The notes under the pieces are model-generated. The model saw only the letters and a list, made by a program, of their open reading frames with translations. It was not told the origin of the DNA and made no database searches. This document shows, piece after piece, positions 48,338-56,679 of a stretch of 64,000 bases of DNA. The stretch comes from JACVRW01 sp963716215 (GTDB lineage: Bacteria > Actinomycetota > Thermoleophilia > Solirubrobacterales > Thermoleophilaceae), in NCBI GenBank assembly GCA_963716215.1, contig OY970298.1, positions 682,001 to 746,000 on the forward strand, written 5' to 3'. Numbering within the stretch: the first letter of the stretch is position 1; each line of letters starts with the position of its first letter. The position numbers and the translations under genes were made by a program.

Positions 48338-49725
48338 AACTGGAAGTAGATGAAGGGCGGGACGCCCTGGCTGGGGACCGTAGCGCCGACGAGCGCCACG
48401 ACCGCCGCCAGGCCGAAGCCGAGCGCGTAGTCGGGCAGCTCGGCCACGCGCAGCCGCAGCCGCTCGAGCGGGTCCGGCGGCAGCAGCTGGAAGCCGATCA
48501 CCCCGATCACGACGGCGAGGGTGACCGGCGTCCACAGCGTGGCCTCGCCACCCGCGAACAGGCGCGAGATGAACGTGAGGGCCAGGTCCAGGCTCTCGGC
48601 GCGGAACAGGATCCAGCCGAACACCACGAGGTTGAACACGATCGCCCAGCGCAGCCAGGCGGGGGCGTCGATGCGGCCGCGCAGGAAGCGCTCCACCACC
48701 AGCCCCGTCCCGTGCAGCGCGCCCCACAGCACGAAGCCCCACGCGGCCCCGTGCCACAGTCCGCCGAGCACCATCGTGATCATCAGGTTGCGCGCGGTGC
48801 GCCACTTGCCGCCGCGATTGCCCCCGAGCGGGATGTAGAGGAAGTCGCGCAGGAAGCGCGACAGCGTCATGTGCCAGCGCCGCCAGAAGTCGCGGAAGCT
48901 GGTGGCGCGGTAGGGGCTGTTGAAGTTCTGGGGGAACACGAAGCCCATCAGCAGCGCCACGCCGATGGCGATGTCGGTGTAGCCCGAGAAGTCGCAGTAG
49001 ATCTGAGCCGCGTACGCGTAGGCGGCCAGCGCGGCGTCCGGGGCGGAGTAGGCCTCCGGCACACCGAACACCGGGTCCACCACCTCACGGGCGAGGTAGT
49101 CGGCCAGTGCCACCTTCTTGATCAGGCCGAGCGCGATCAGCACCACCGCGGCGCCTACGGCCACGTCCTTGGGGTCGCGCGGCTTGGACAGCTGGGGGAT
49201 GAACTCGCGCGCCCGCACGATCGGGCCGGCCACGACGTGCGGGAAGAAGCTCAGGTAGATCCCGAAGTCCATCAGCCCCGCGGGCGGCAGCAGCCCGCGT
49301 TTGACGTCCACGACATAGGAGATCGCCTGGAACGTGATGAAGGAGAGCCCGATCGGCAGCGCCAGCGTCAGCAGCGGCAGGGGCATGCCCAGGCCGAGCG
49401 CGTCGAGGAAGGCACCGAACTCGTCGGCGAAGAAGCCGTAGTACTTGAACACCCCGAGCACGCCGAGGTCGATCGCCACCGTCGCCCAAACGATCCACTT
49501 GCGGCGGCGCTCGTCGGTGGTGCGGTGCACCAGCAGCGCCCCGGCCTGGTTTGCCAAGGTAAGGCCCGCGAGCAGGATGCAGTAACGCGGGCTGGCGGCC
49601 GCGTAGAACACGTAGCTCGCCGCCAGGACGAACGGCTTCCAGGCCCGGGGATGGGGCATCAGGGCCCAGGAGAGGGCCAGCACCACCGGAAAGAAGAATG
49701 CGAATTCGAACGACGGGAAGACCAC
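48334..49725 (-). CDS. MBOAT-family membrane O-acyltransferase (AlgI/DltB-like)
   Basis: 463 residues with about 11-13 membrane helices. Family marks: FPSFEFAFFFPVVLALSW at the start, IDLGVLGVFKYYGFF, LPIGLSFITFQAISYVVDV, FFPHVVAGPIVRAREFIPQL, FSGYTDIAIGVALLMGF, RDFWRRWHMTLSRFLRDFLY with the IPLGGNRGG loop, and the catalytic His in LGGLWHGAAWGFVLWG. It transfers acyl groups across the membrane to an outer acceptor protein or glycan, with the SGNH protein encoded next to it. GTG start overlaps the divergent SGNH gene by 28 bp. A TACTAT hexamer lies 11 nt upstream. Confidence 0.93.
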   Translation of the reverse strand: MVFPSFEFAFFFPVVLALSWALMPHPRAWKPFVLAASYVFYAAASPRYCILLAGLTLANQAGALLVHRTTDERRRKWIVWATVAIDLGVLGVFKYYGFFADEFGAFLDALGLGMPLPLLTLALPIGLSFITFQAISYVVDVKRGLLPPAGLMDFGIYLSFFPHVVAGPIVRAREFIPQLSKPRDPKDVAVGAAVVLIALGLIKKVALADYLAREVVDPVFGVPEAYSAPDAALAAYAYAAQIYCDFSGYTDIAIGVALLMGFVFPQNFNSPYRATSFRDFWRRWHMTLSRFLRDFLYIPLGGNRGGKWRTARNLMITMVLGGLWHGAAWGFVLWGALHGTGLVVERFLRGRIDAPAWLRWAIVFNLVVFGWILFRAESLDLALTFISRLFAGGEATLWTPVTLAVVIGVIGFQLLPPDPLERLRLRVAELPDYALGFGLAAVVALVGATVPSQGVPPFIYFQF

Positions 49726-50372
49726 TTGGCGCGGCGATAGTAGGCGCGCTCGCGGCCGCCGTGGCGGCAGCCCCGCCCGCCCAGGCCGCGTGCGGCGGCG
49801 TCCAGCACTTCCAGCCCACCAAGCTGCGCCGCGCGGGCGCGCCGCCGCTGGCGGTAGGCGACTCGGTGATGCTGGGGGCCGTGGCGCAGCTGCGTCGCGG
49901 GGGCTTCGAGGTGGATGTGCGCGGCTGCCGCCAGATGAGCGAGGGCCTGGGCTTGCTGGCGTCGCGGCGCCGGGCCGGGGCGCTGCCGGACGTCGTGGTG
50001 GTCGCGCTCGGCACCAACTGGACGGTCACCACGACGCAGATCCGCACGGCGCTGCGGATCCTCGGCCCGAACCGGGTGCTCGGGCTGGTCACCCCGCCCG
50101 AGGCCGGCGGCGGCGCGAGCTCCGACCAGTCCGCCATGCGCGCCGCCGGACGGCGCTGGCGGCTGCGAGTCAAGGTGCTCGACTGGGTCGCCTACAGCGC
50201 CGGCAGGAGCTGGACCTGGGACGGGATGCACCTCAAGCCCGAGGGCGCGGTGGCGTACGCCCGCCTGCTCGGCAGGGCGTTGCGCTGGCCGCTCCCGCGC
50301 CTGGAGATGAGCATGAGGGTCGTCGCGACCGCGGAGCCGCCGGAGCGGCTCACGGCCAGGCCCAGCGCCTAG
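49698..50372 (+). CDS. Secreted SGNH-fold hydrolase/acyltransferase
   Basis: 224 residues with a signal peptide (IVGALAAAVAAAPPAQA) and a small SGNH domain: PPLAVGDSVMLGAVAQLRRG (GDS), VVVVALGTNWTVTTTQ (block III, Asn), SWTWDGMHLKPEGAVAYARL (D-x-x-H). It resembles the SGNH domains found at the C-terminus of OafA-type acyltransferases, here free-standing. ATG 49698 is needed to supply the signal peptide's positively charged start, so the gene truly overlaps the 5' end of the divergent MBOAT gene. Its stop shares CTAG with the convergent phosphatase gene. Confidence 0.84.
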   Translation: MRIRTTGRPLGAAIVGALAAAVAAAPPAQAACGGVQHFQPTKLRRAGAPPLAVGDSVMLGAVAQLRRGGFEVDVRGCRQMSEGLGLLASRRRAGALPDVVVVALGTNWTVTTTQIRTALRILGPNRVLGLVTPPEAGGGASSDQSAMRAAGRRWRLRVKVLDWVAYSAGRSWTWDGMHLKPEGAVAYARLLGRALRWPLPRLEMSMRVVATAEPPERLTARPSA

Positions 50373-51073
50373 GGGCCGAGCAGACGCGCCCGCAGCGCGG
50401 CGAGGTCGGCGTCCGTCGTGCCGCCGGCGCGCAGGCGCGCCTCCACGTCGACGGCGGCCAGCGTCTCCAGCACGGCTCCCTCAGCGGTCGTGCCCTGGGC
50501 GCGCAGGTACTCGGTCAGCGCCGGCCCCTGGTCTTCCTCGCCGAGCGCGGCGTAGCGCGCCGGCAGGCACTCGGCGCTCAGCGCGTAGTCGGCGGCAATC
50601 TCCTCCGGCGCGACCCCCACGAGGGCCAGCAGCAGCATCGCCACCTGCCCGGTGCGGTCGCGCCCGCCGACGCAGTGCACGTACACGCCGCCCGGCGGCG
50701 CGCTCGCGATCGCCGCGATCACCCGCGCGCTGCGCTCCGGGAACCGCTCCAGGTGCGGCCCGTAGTAGAGCGGCGTGGCGAACTGCGGCCCGGTCGCCCA
50801 GCGGTCCCAGAAGCGGGCGTCCTCGCCGTCGAGCGGCAGGTGCAGCGTGTCGATGCCCCGCGGCCGCACGCCGACCTCGCGCTCGTCGTCGTTGCGCAGG
50901 TCGACGATCGTCCGGATCCCGTGTGCCTCGAGCGCCGACCAGCCGGCGGCGCTCAGCCGGTCGGGCGAGTCTCCGCGCACGACCGCTCCACGGCGAGTTG
51001 CATGCCCGCCGGCGGCTGGCAGCCCGCCGAGGTCGCGCACGTTGAAGGCGCCGTCCCAGTCGAGCTGCCTCAC
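50369..51073 (-). CDS. Tyrosine phosphatase family protein (Y_phosphatase3/PtpB-like)
   Basis: 234 residues. Opens LDWDGAFNVRDLGGLPAAGG (the NxRDLGG motif of the family), VVRGDSPDRLSAAGWSALEA, IRTIVDLRNDDER and the active-site loop VYVHCVGGRDRTGQVAMLLL with C-x5-R. Predicted cytoplasmic dual-specificity or tyrosine phosphatase; in polysaccharide systems such enzymes oppose BY-kinases, so the Wzz/kinase at 12-14 kb is a candidate partner, purely as inference. GTG start overlaps the SGNH gene stop by 4 nt. Confidence 0.88.
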   Translation of the reverse strand: MRQLDWDGAFNVRDLGGLPAAGGHATRRGAVVRGDSPDRLSAAGWSALEAHGIRTIVDLRNDDEREVGVRPRGIDTLHLPLDGEDARFWDRWATGPQFATPLYYGPHLERFPERSARVIAAIASAPPGGVYVHCVGGRDRTGQVAMLLLALVGVAPEEIAADYALSAECLPARYAALGEEDQGPALTEYLRAQGTTAEGAVLETLAAVDVEARLRAGGTTDADLAALRARLLGP

Positions 51074-52266
51074 GGCAGGAGGCGGTCGTGCCGCAGGGCT
51101 CGGATCACGAGCTTCGCGGCCACCGCGGCGCCGGTCGTGTTCAGGTGCACGCCGTCGTCCTGGCGCACCCGAACGCGCTTGTCGCCGACCCTCATCGAGC
51201 TGCGGTAGCGCCCTCCGGGGGTGAACACCTCGTCGAGCTCGATCAGCCGCACGTCGTCCTCGAGTCCGGCGGCCGCCTGGCGCAGGGCGGCGTTCACGGC
51301 GGGGAACGTCTCGCGGAACAGGCCGCCCCGCGGCGCCGGCAGCAGCAGCCAGTACACCCGCCCCCGGCCGCCGCGCGCGTAGCTGCGCATCATCTCCCGG
51401 GCGCGCCGGGCGTACTCCACGATCCACGCTGCACCGCAGCAGTCCGCCCCGGCCATCGGGAAGCCGTCGTTGGCGCCGAGGAACACCACGGTCACGTCCG
51501 GCCGGATCCCGGTGGCCTGCTCACGGGCGTGGGCCCGCCAGTCCAGCAGTGACGGCTTGGAGATGCCGGTGGCCACGCGCGCGTCGCTGCGCACCAGCCC
51601 GCCCCGCGACTCGGCGCGCTCGCGCATGAAGGAGTCGATCAGCTGGATCATCGAGTCGCCCGTGGCGAGGATGCGCAGGCGCCCGCCGGGCGGCCTGGCG
51701 CGCAGCGTACGGCGCAGGCGCTGGTAGGCGGTCGAGGCGGTGAGGACGTACCCGCCCGGGCGCGGCGCCGCGAAGCGCACCACGCGCCGGCGCGAGCCGG
51801 GGCGCGCCTGGACCGTGCGGCAGCGCTCGCGCGCACCGGGCGGCCGCACGCAGAAGCGCACGGGGAGGTCGCCGAGGCGCCAGCGGTCGCGGAGCTGCAT
51901 CGCCGCGCGGTGCGGCGCTCGCGTCATGCCGGGGCCGACCATCGTCAGCCGGTGCGCGCATGAGGGGGTGCGGACTTCGGCCGTGGCGCTGGCAGCCGCC
52001 TGGATGACCGTGAAGCGCCGCGCGGCGCTCGCGCAGCTCCAGGTGGCGAAGCGACGCAGCAGCGTGCGCTCCCCTGACGGCGTGAGCGTGCGCTGAGCTC
52101 CCGTCAGCTCGTCGCGCACGGTCAGCGCCACGCCGGGCACGGCGATCACCCGTAGCGCGATCCGCCCGGGCTCGCCCGTGCCGGCGCGCACGCTCAGGGC
52201 GTTCGCGGCAGGGGTGACGAGCAGGAGCAGACCGAGCGCGATCGGGAGCGCGACCCCGCGCCTCAC
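51070..52266 (-). CDS. Secreted SGNH hydrolase with N-terminal beta domain
   Basis: 398 residues. Signal peptide (VALPIALGLLLLVTPAANA), then about 170 residues of predicted beta-sandwich with Cys (RFATWSCASAARRF, FCVRPPGARERC), then a DUF459-type SGNH domain: LRILATGDSMIQLIDSFMRE, TGISKPSLLDWRAHAREQ, TVVFLGANDGFPMAG, VFTPGGRYRSSMRVGDKRV and QDDGVHLNTTGAAVAAK. It is a clear relative of the SGNH protein at 47.3 kb (shared LLDW, GAN(E/D)GFP, FTPGGRYR, DG(I/V)HLN), so the locus holds a duplicated pair. Coupled to SpoIID and the phosphatase by 4-nt overlaps. Confidence 0.86.
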   Translation of the reverse strand: MRRGVALPIALGLLLLVTPAANALSVRAGTGEPGRIALRVIAVPGVALTVRDELTGAQRTLTPSGERTLLRRFATWSCASAARRFTVIQAAASATAEVRTPSCAHRLTMVGPGMTRAPHRAAMQLRDRWRLGDLPVRFCVRPPGARERCRTVQARPGSRRRVVRFAAPRPGGYVLTASTAYQRLRRTLRARPPGGRLRILATGDSMIQLIDSFMRERAESRGGLVRSDARVATGISKPSLLDWRAHAREQATGIRPDVTVVFLGANDGFPMAGADCCGAAWIVEYARRAREMMRSYARGGRGRVYWLLLPAPRGGLFRETFPAVNAALRQAAAGLEDDVRLIELDEVFTPGGRYRSSMRVGDKRVRVRQDDGVHLNTTGAAVAAKLVIRALRHDRLLP

Positions 52267-53630
52267 CGCACGCGGACGGCCGGGCCGGCGATCTTGCCGG
52301 CGCGCACGCGATAGGCGCCCGCGCGGCCGATGCTCACCCGGTAGCCACCGGATGAGCTGGTCCGGACCCGCCGGATCGCCCGCCACTTGCCCGCCACTCG
52401 CCGTTCGAGCGCGAGCACCCGCCGCTTGGGCGCGGGCGAGAACTCGCCCGCGAGTACCGGTGAGCTCAGGCGCGCGCCCCAGCTCGCGGGCCGCGCCGAG
52501 CGCAGGTGGCGAGCGCTGCTCGACACGCGCACGAAGGTGAACCAGGTGTCGCGCAGGTCGAGGCGAGCGCGGATCGTCGGTCCGGTCAGCACGACCGAGC
52601 CCTTGGTGCCGGTCACGCGGGCGCGCACCACCCGCGGCGACACGCCTCGCTTCAGCACCTTCACGCTCTTGAAGCGGCCGGGGGCGCCGAGCGCGCTGTC
52701 GAGTCTGGCCGCGGTGGTGTTGACGCGCCAGCGGTGGTAGGGCGACCGGTTGTCGTACGGATCCGACACGCCCACCAGCCAAGGCTTGGAGAGCGAGCCC
52801 ACGAACGAGAACTCGACGTTCTCGGTATGCCCGCCCGAGGTGGAGAAGTAGTAGGTGACGGCCGGCGCGCCGCCGTAGGTGACGATGCGCCCGTCGGTCG
52901 CGCGGATGGCCGCGTCGCTGCGCACGCTCTCGCCCGTTACTCCGCGGTAGACCTGCGAACGCTGGTCGGGGTACTGATCGAACAGGCCGGTGGTCTTGCG
53001 CGTGGCGAGGGCGTAGGTGCGCGCCGCGACGGCCTGAACCTTGAGCGCCTCGAGCGGCCAGGAGCTGGGCATCTCGCCCGCCACCACACCGCGCAGGTAG
53101 CTGTCGAGGTCCAGCTCGTTGATGGCGGTCACGCCGGAGCCCTCGGTACGGATCTCGATCGCGCCGCGGTAGCGGCCGCTGGTTACGTAGTTGAGCGCCG
53201 GGCCGAGCAGCGTGAGCGGATCGTCCCCGGTGAACTTGGCGCCGTTGCCAACGCGGGCGACGCGCTTGCCGGAGCTGGTGGTCACGAGGATCCGGCCGCC
53301 CGACTCGCGGGCGACGTAGATGCGGCTGGAGCGCAGCTCGTGACCGCCGATGCTCTCGGCGCCGCGCACGCGGATGTAGTTGTCGTTCGGCTGCAGGAGC
53401 ACCCGCACCGGGCGCGACGGGGCGCTCGAGAGTCGCGTGCCCTTGTAGTAGTGCGCGAGGATCTTGTTGTACTTGCTGCCGTTGAGCGCGTAGCCGTACG
53501 CGCCGTACTGGCTCATCCCGATGCCGTGGCCGAAGCCGGCGCCGCGGATCACGTGCCGCACCGCGGCATCCGCCGCCGCAGGGGCGGCGAGGACCAGGAC
53601 CGCCGTTATGACAACTAGAGCTCGTCGCAT
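52263..53630 (-). CDS. SpoIID/LytB-domain secreted protein
   Basis: 455 residues. Signal peptide (ALVVITAVLVLAAPAAADA), an N-terminal block GFGHGIGMSQYGAYGYALNG, and the SpoIID core INELDLDSYLRGVVAGEMPS, PLEALKVQAVAARTYALA, YRGVTGESVRSDAAIRATDG, TYYFSTSGGHTENVEFSF. SpoIID is a lytic transglycosylase that cuts glycan strands lacking stem peptides. The C-terminal 140 residues (RLSSPVLAGEFSPAPKRRVL) look like a separate beta domain. In non-sporulating lineages such proteins are general cell-wall enzymes. First gene of the 3-gene run with SGNH and phosphatase. Confidence 0.88.
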   Translation of the reverse strand: MRRALVVITAVLVLAAPAAADAAVRHVIRGAGFGHGIGMSQYGAYGYALNGSKYNKILAHYYKGTRLSSAPSRPVRVLLQPNDNYIRVRGAESIGGHELRSSRIYVARESGGRILVTTSSGKRVARVGNGAKFTGDDPLTLLGPALNYVTSGRYRGAIEIRTEGSGVTAINELDLDSYLRGVVAGEMPSSWPLEALKVQAVAARTYALATRKTTGLFDQYPDQRSQVYRGVTGESVRSDAAIRATDGRIVTYGGAPAVTYYFSTSGGHTENVEFSFVGSLSKPWLVGVSDPYDNRSPYHRWRVNTTAARLDSALGAPGRFKSVKVLKRGVSPRVVRARVTGTKGSVVLTGPTIRARLDLRDTWFTFVRVSSSARHLRSARPASWGARLSSPVLAGEFSPAPKRRVLALERRVAGKWRAIRRVRTSSSGGYRVSIGRAGAYRVRAGKIAGPAVRVR

Positions 53631-53672
53631 GGATTACCTACAACGCGTCTATCGGCCGAAGGTAGCGGGACT

Positions 53673-54995
53673 TCAAGTCACGGAATAAAGCGTCCACTCG
53701 CCCGGCACACCGCGCAGCTCGTGGGATCCGCGCGCCTCGAAGTCGATTCCGGAGCCCACCACGAGATCCTTCACGGTGCTCGACACCAGCACCTCGCTGG
53801 GCTCGGCCTGGTTCATGACCCGGGCGGCTATGTGCACCGCCAGGCCGCCCAGGTCGCCGTCCATGACCTCGAGCTCGCCCGTGTGCAGGCCGGCCCGCAC
53901 CTGCAGGCCGATCGAGGCGACGGCGTCGGCCACGTCGGCGGCGCAGCGGATCGCCCGCGCCGGCCCGTCGAAGGTGGCCAGGAAGCCGTCGCCGGTGCGC
54001 TTGACCTCGCGGCCGCGGTGGCGGTCGAGCGCGCGACGGAACAGGGCATCGTGGCGCTCCAGCATGAAGCGCCAGGAGCGGTCGCCCATCTGCGCGGCGT
54101 GCCGGGTCGACCCGCAGATGTCGGTGAACAGGACCGTGGCGAGCATGCGGTCGGGCTCGCGATCGTGGCGCTCGCCGGTGAGGAACTCCTCGATCTCCCC
54201 GAGCACGGCGTCGGTGTCCCCGATCGAGAACAGGTTGTCGGTGCCCTCCAGCTCCACGAGCTTGGCGCCCGGGATCCGCCGCGCCATGTAACGGGAGTGC
54301 TCGACCTTGATGAAGTCGTCGCCGGTGCGGTGCAGCACCAGCGTCGGCACGCGGATCGAGGGCAGCACCTCGCGCACGTCGAACTCGCCGATCAGGTCGA
54401 AGATGCGCTTGATCGTGGCCGGGCTGGCGGCCAGGCGCTCGAGCCGGCCGGCCCACTCCATGTAGCGCGGGTCGCTCATGCGGCTGGGCGCCACGGCGCC
54501 GGCCACCAGCCCCTCGCCCCAGCGGTCGATCAGCTCGTCCATGCGGACCTTGCGCTCGTCGGCCTCCCAGGCCCAGTCGTAGTCCGGCGCCCAGGTGGCG
54601 CGGGCGAACGTGGCGTAGAGGATCAGCGCACTCACGCGGTCGGGATGGGTGGCTGCGAAGAGGGTGGCCATCGGCCCGCCCTCCAGCGTGCCGGCGATTG
54701 CGGCGCGCTCGGAGCCGGCGGCGTCCATCACCGCGATCACGTCGTCCATCTGCTCCTCGAGTGTGGGGGCGCCCGAGAGGGGATCCGACAGGCCCGAGCC
54801 GCGCCTGTCAAACGTGATCACCCGGGCGTATGTGGTCAGCCGGTCCATCACGGCGGCCAGCGACTCCTCCGACCAGAGGTACTCGACCTGGGAGACCCAG
54901 GGAGGGATCCACACGAGGTCGAGGGGCGAGTCTCCCTCCACGACGTACGCGATGTTGAGGTCGCCGCTCTTGGCGTAGCGAGCCACCTGGGCCAC
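53673..54995 (-). CDS. Pseudo-alpha/beta-hydrolase fused to class III nucleotidyl cyclase
   Basis: 440 residues. Residues 1-265 are an alpha/beta-hydrolase fold (DLNIAYVVEGDSPLDLVWIP, ARVITFDRRGSGLSDP, RVPTLVLHRTGDDFIK), but the elbow reads IAGTLEGGPMATL, where homologues have Ser (GxSEGG): the nucleophile is Leu, so this part is probably a sensor, not an enzyme. Residues about 275-440 are a guanylate/adenylate cyclase domain with both metal Asp (LFTDICGST, RTGDGFLATF), the substrate Lys (EVKRTGDG), GLHTGE and AVHIAARVMNQ (His in place of the usual Asn). GTG 54995 has TAACTT exactly 7 nt upstream; the longer frame to 55169 overlaps the divergent gene. Confidence 0.86.
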   Translation of the reverse strand: MAQVARYAKSGDLNIAYVVEGDSPLDLVWIPPWVSQVEYLWSEESLAAVMDRLTTYARVITFDRRGSGLSDPLSGAPTLEEQMDDVIAVMDAAGSERAAIAGTLEGGPMATLFAATHPDRVSALILYATFARATWAPDYDWAWEADERKVRMDELIDRWGEGLVAGAVAPSRMSDPRYMEWAGRLERLAASPATIKRIFDLIGEFDVREVLPSIRVPTLVLHRTGDDFIKVEHSRYMARRIPGAKLVELEGTDNLFSIGDTDAVLGEIEEFLTGERHDREPDRMLATVLFTDICGSTRHAAQMGDRSWRFMLERHDALFRRALDRHRGREVKRTGDGFLATFDGPARAIRCAADVADAVASIGLQVRAGLHTGELEVMDGDLGGLAVHIAARVMNQAEPSEVLVSSTVKDLVVGSGIDFEARGSHELRGVPGEWTLYSVT

Positions 54996-55002
54996 GTCAA
55001 TG

Positions 55003-55008
55003 AAGTTA
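55003..55008 (-). promoter_or_regulatory. Putative -10 hexamer, leaderless cyclase gene
   Basis: TAACTT on the minus strand ends exactly 7 nt before GTG 54995, within the 40-bp gap between two divergent genes. It supports this start and leaderless initiation. Confidence 0.45.
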
Positions 55009-55035
55009 CCGGGCCGTGGGTATCGTCCTTGGCGT

Positions 55036-56679
55036 ATGGCCAAGCGCAAGGCATCGGACGTCTTCGTGGAGTGCCTCGAGGCCGAGGGCGTCAAGCACGT
55101 CTTCGGGATCCCGGGCGAGGAGACGCTCGACCTCAACGAGTCGCTGTCGAGGTCGACGATCGAGTTCATCCCGGTGCGCCACGAGCAGGGCGGCGCCTAC
55201 ATGGCGGACGTGTACGGCCGGCTGACCGGCCACGCGGGCGTGTGTCTCGGCACGCTCGGCCCGGGGGCGCTCAACCTCGTCACGGCGGTCGCGGACGCCT
55301 TCCTCGACCGTGCCCCGCTGGTCGCGCTCACTGGCCAGGGCGACCTGGAGCGCATGCACAAGGAGTCGCACCAGTACATCGACCTGCTGCGCGTGATGCG
55401 CCCGATCACGAAGTGGAACGCGCGCCTGTCGGACCCGGCGATCATCCCCGAGGTCGTGCGCAAGGCGTTCAAGGTCGCCGAGGGCGAGAAGCCCGGCGCC
55501 ACGCACATCGAGCTGCCCGAGGACGTGATGGTCGAGGAAATCGACGCACGGCCGCTGCCGCGCAGCCGGCCGGTGCGGATCGAGCCCGCCGCGCGCGAGC
55601 TGCTGCGCGCCGCCGACCTGGTCCGCGCCGCGATCACCCCCGTCGTGCTGGCCGGGAACGGCGTGGTGCGCGCGAAGGGCGGCCCGGCGCTGCGCGAGTT
55701 CGTGCGCGCAACGGGGATCCCGGTGGCCGAGACGTTCATGGGCAAGGGGCTTATCCCGCCCGACAGCGACAAGTGGCTCGGGTCGGTCGGCCTGCAGTCG
55801 GGCGACTACAACATGGCGGGCTTCGACGAGGCCGACCTGGTGCTGGCGATCGGCTACGACCTGGTGGAGCACTCGCCCGAGCACTGGAACCCGCGGCGGG
55901 ACAAGAAAATCATCTGCATCGACTCGGTGCCGGCGGAGATCGACGAGTACTTCATCCCCGAGGTCGAGCTGATCGGCGACATCTACCACGTGCTCACGCG
56001 CCTCGGCGAGGAGTGCCGCCACGTTCCGCACCAGGGCGGGTCAGCCAGGCTGCGCGACGTGGTGCTGGGCCGGTTCGAGCAGGCCAAGGACGACGACGCC
56101 TTCCCGGTCCAGCCGCCGCGGGCGCTCTACGAGATTCGCAAGGCGCTCGGGCGCGAGGACATCCTGATCTCGGACGTCGGCCTGCACAAGCTGTGGATCG
56201 GGCGGATGTTCCCGGCCTACGAGCCGAACACCGTGCTGATCGCGAACGGGCTCGCCGGGATGGGCTTCGCCGTGCCGGCGGCGGTCGGCGCGAAGCTGGT
56301 GCACCCCGGGCGCAACGTGGTCACGGTGAACGGCGACGGCGGCTTCCTGATGAACGCCCAGGAGCTGGAGACCGCCGTGCGCCTGAAGACCCCGTTCGTC
56401 AACGTGATCTGGGAGAACAGCCAGTACGGGTCGATCGTCTGGAAGCAGGACAAGAAGTTCGGCAGTCACTTCGGCACCGATTTCACCAACCCCGACTTCG
56501 TGAAGCTGGCTGAGGGGTTCGGCATGCCGGCCTGGCGCTGCGAGTCGGCGGACGAGTTCGGCGAGCGTCTGCGTCACGCGCTCGGCCTCGACCTTCCGTC
56601 GCTGATCGTGCTGCCGATCGACTACTCCATTGACGTTGCAATCTCTGAGGAACTCGGAACGGAGACAGTTGCCACATGA
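55036..56679 (+). CDS. Thiamine-diphosphate enzyme, acetolactate synthase large-subunit-like
   Basis: 547 residues. N-terminal Pyr domain ASDVFVECLEAEGVKHVFGI with the catalytic Glu in PVRHEQGGAYMADVYGR, GVCLGTLGPGALNLVTAVAD, a central domain, and the ThDP/Mg motif VTVNGDGGFLMNAQELETAV (GDG...N) in the PP domain. Similar to IlvB/AlsS, but no regulatory subunit is encoded alongside; the pairing with an aldehyde dehydrogenase suggests a catabolic 2-oxoacid decarboxylase or carboligase whose aldehyde product is oxidised. ATG 55036 is followed by basic AKRKASDVF. Stop overlaps the dehydrogenase gene by 4 nt. Confidence 0.85.
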   Translation: MAKRKASDVFVECLEAEGVKHVFGIPGEETLDLNESLSRSTIEFIPVRHEQGGAYMADVYGRLTGHAGVCLGTLGPGALNLVTAVADAFLDRAPLVALTGQGDLERMHKESHQYIDLLRVMRPITKWNARLSDPAIIPEVVRKAFKVAEGEKPGATHIELPEDVMVEEIDARPLPRSRPVRIEPAARELLRAADLVRAAITPVVLAGNGVVRAKGGPALREFVRATGIPVAETFMGKGLIPPDSDKWLGSVGLQSGDYNMAGFDEADLVLAIGYDLVEHSPEHWNPRRDKKIICIDSVPAEIDEYFIPEVELIGDIYHVLTRLGEECRHVPHQGGSARLRDVVLGRFEQAKDDDAFPVQPPRALYEIRKALGREDILISDVGLHKLWIGRMFPAYEPNTVLIANGLAGMGFAVPAAVGAKLVHPGRNVVTVNGDGGFLMNAQELETAVRLKTPFVNVIWENSQYGSIVWKQDKKFGSHFGTDFTNPDFVKLAEGFGMPAWRCESADEFGERLRHALGLDLPSLIVLPIDYSIDVAISEELGTETVAT

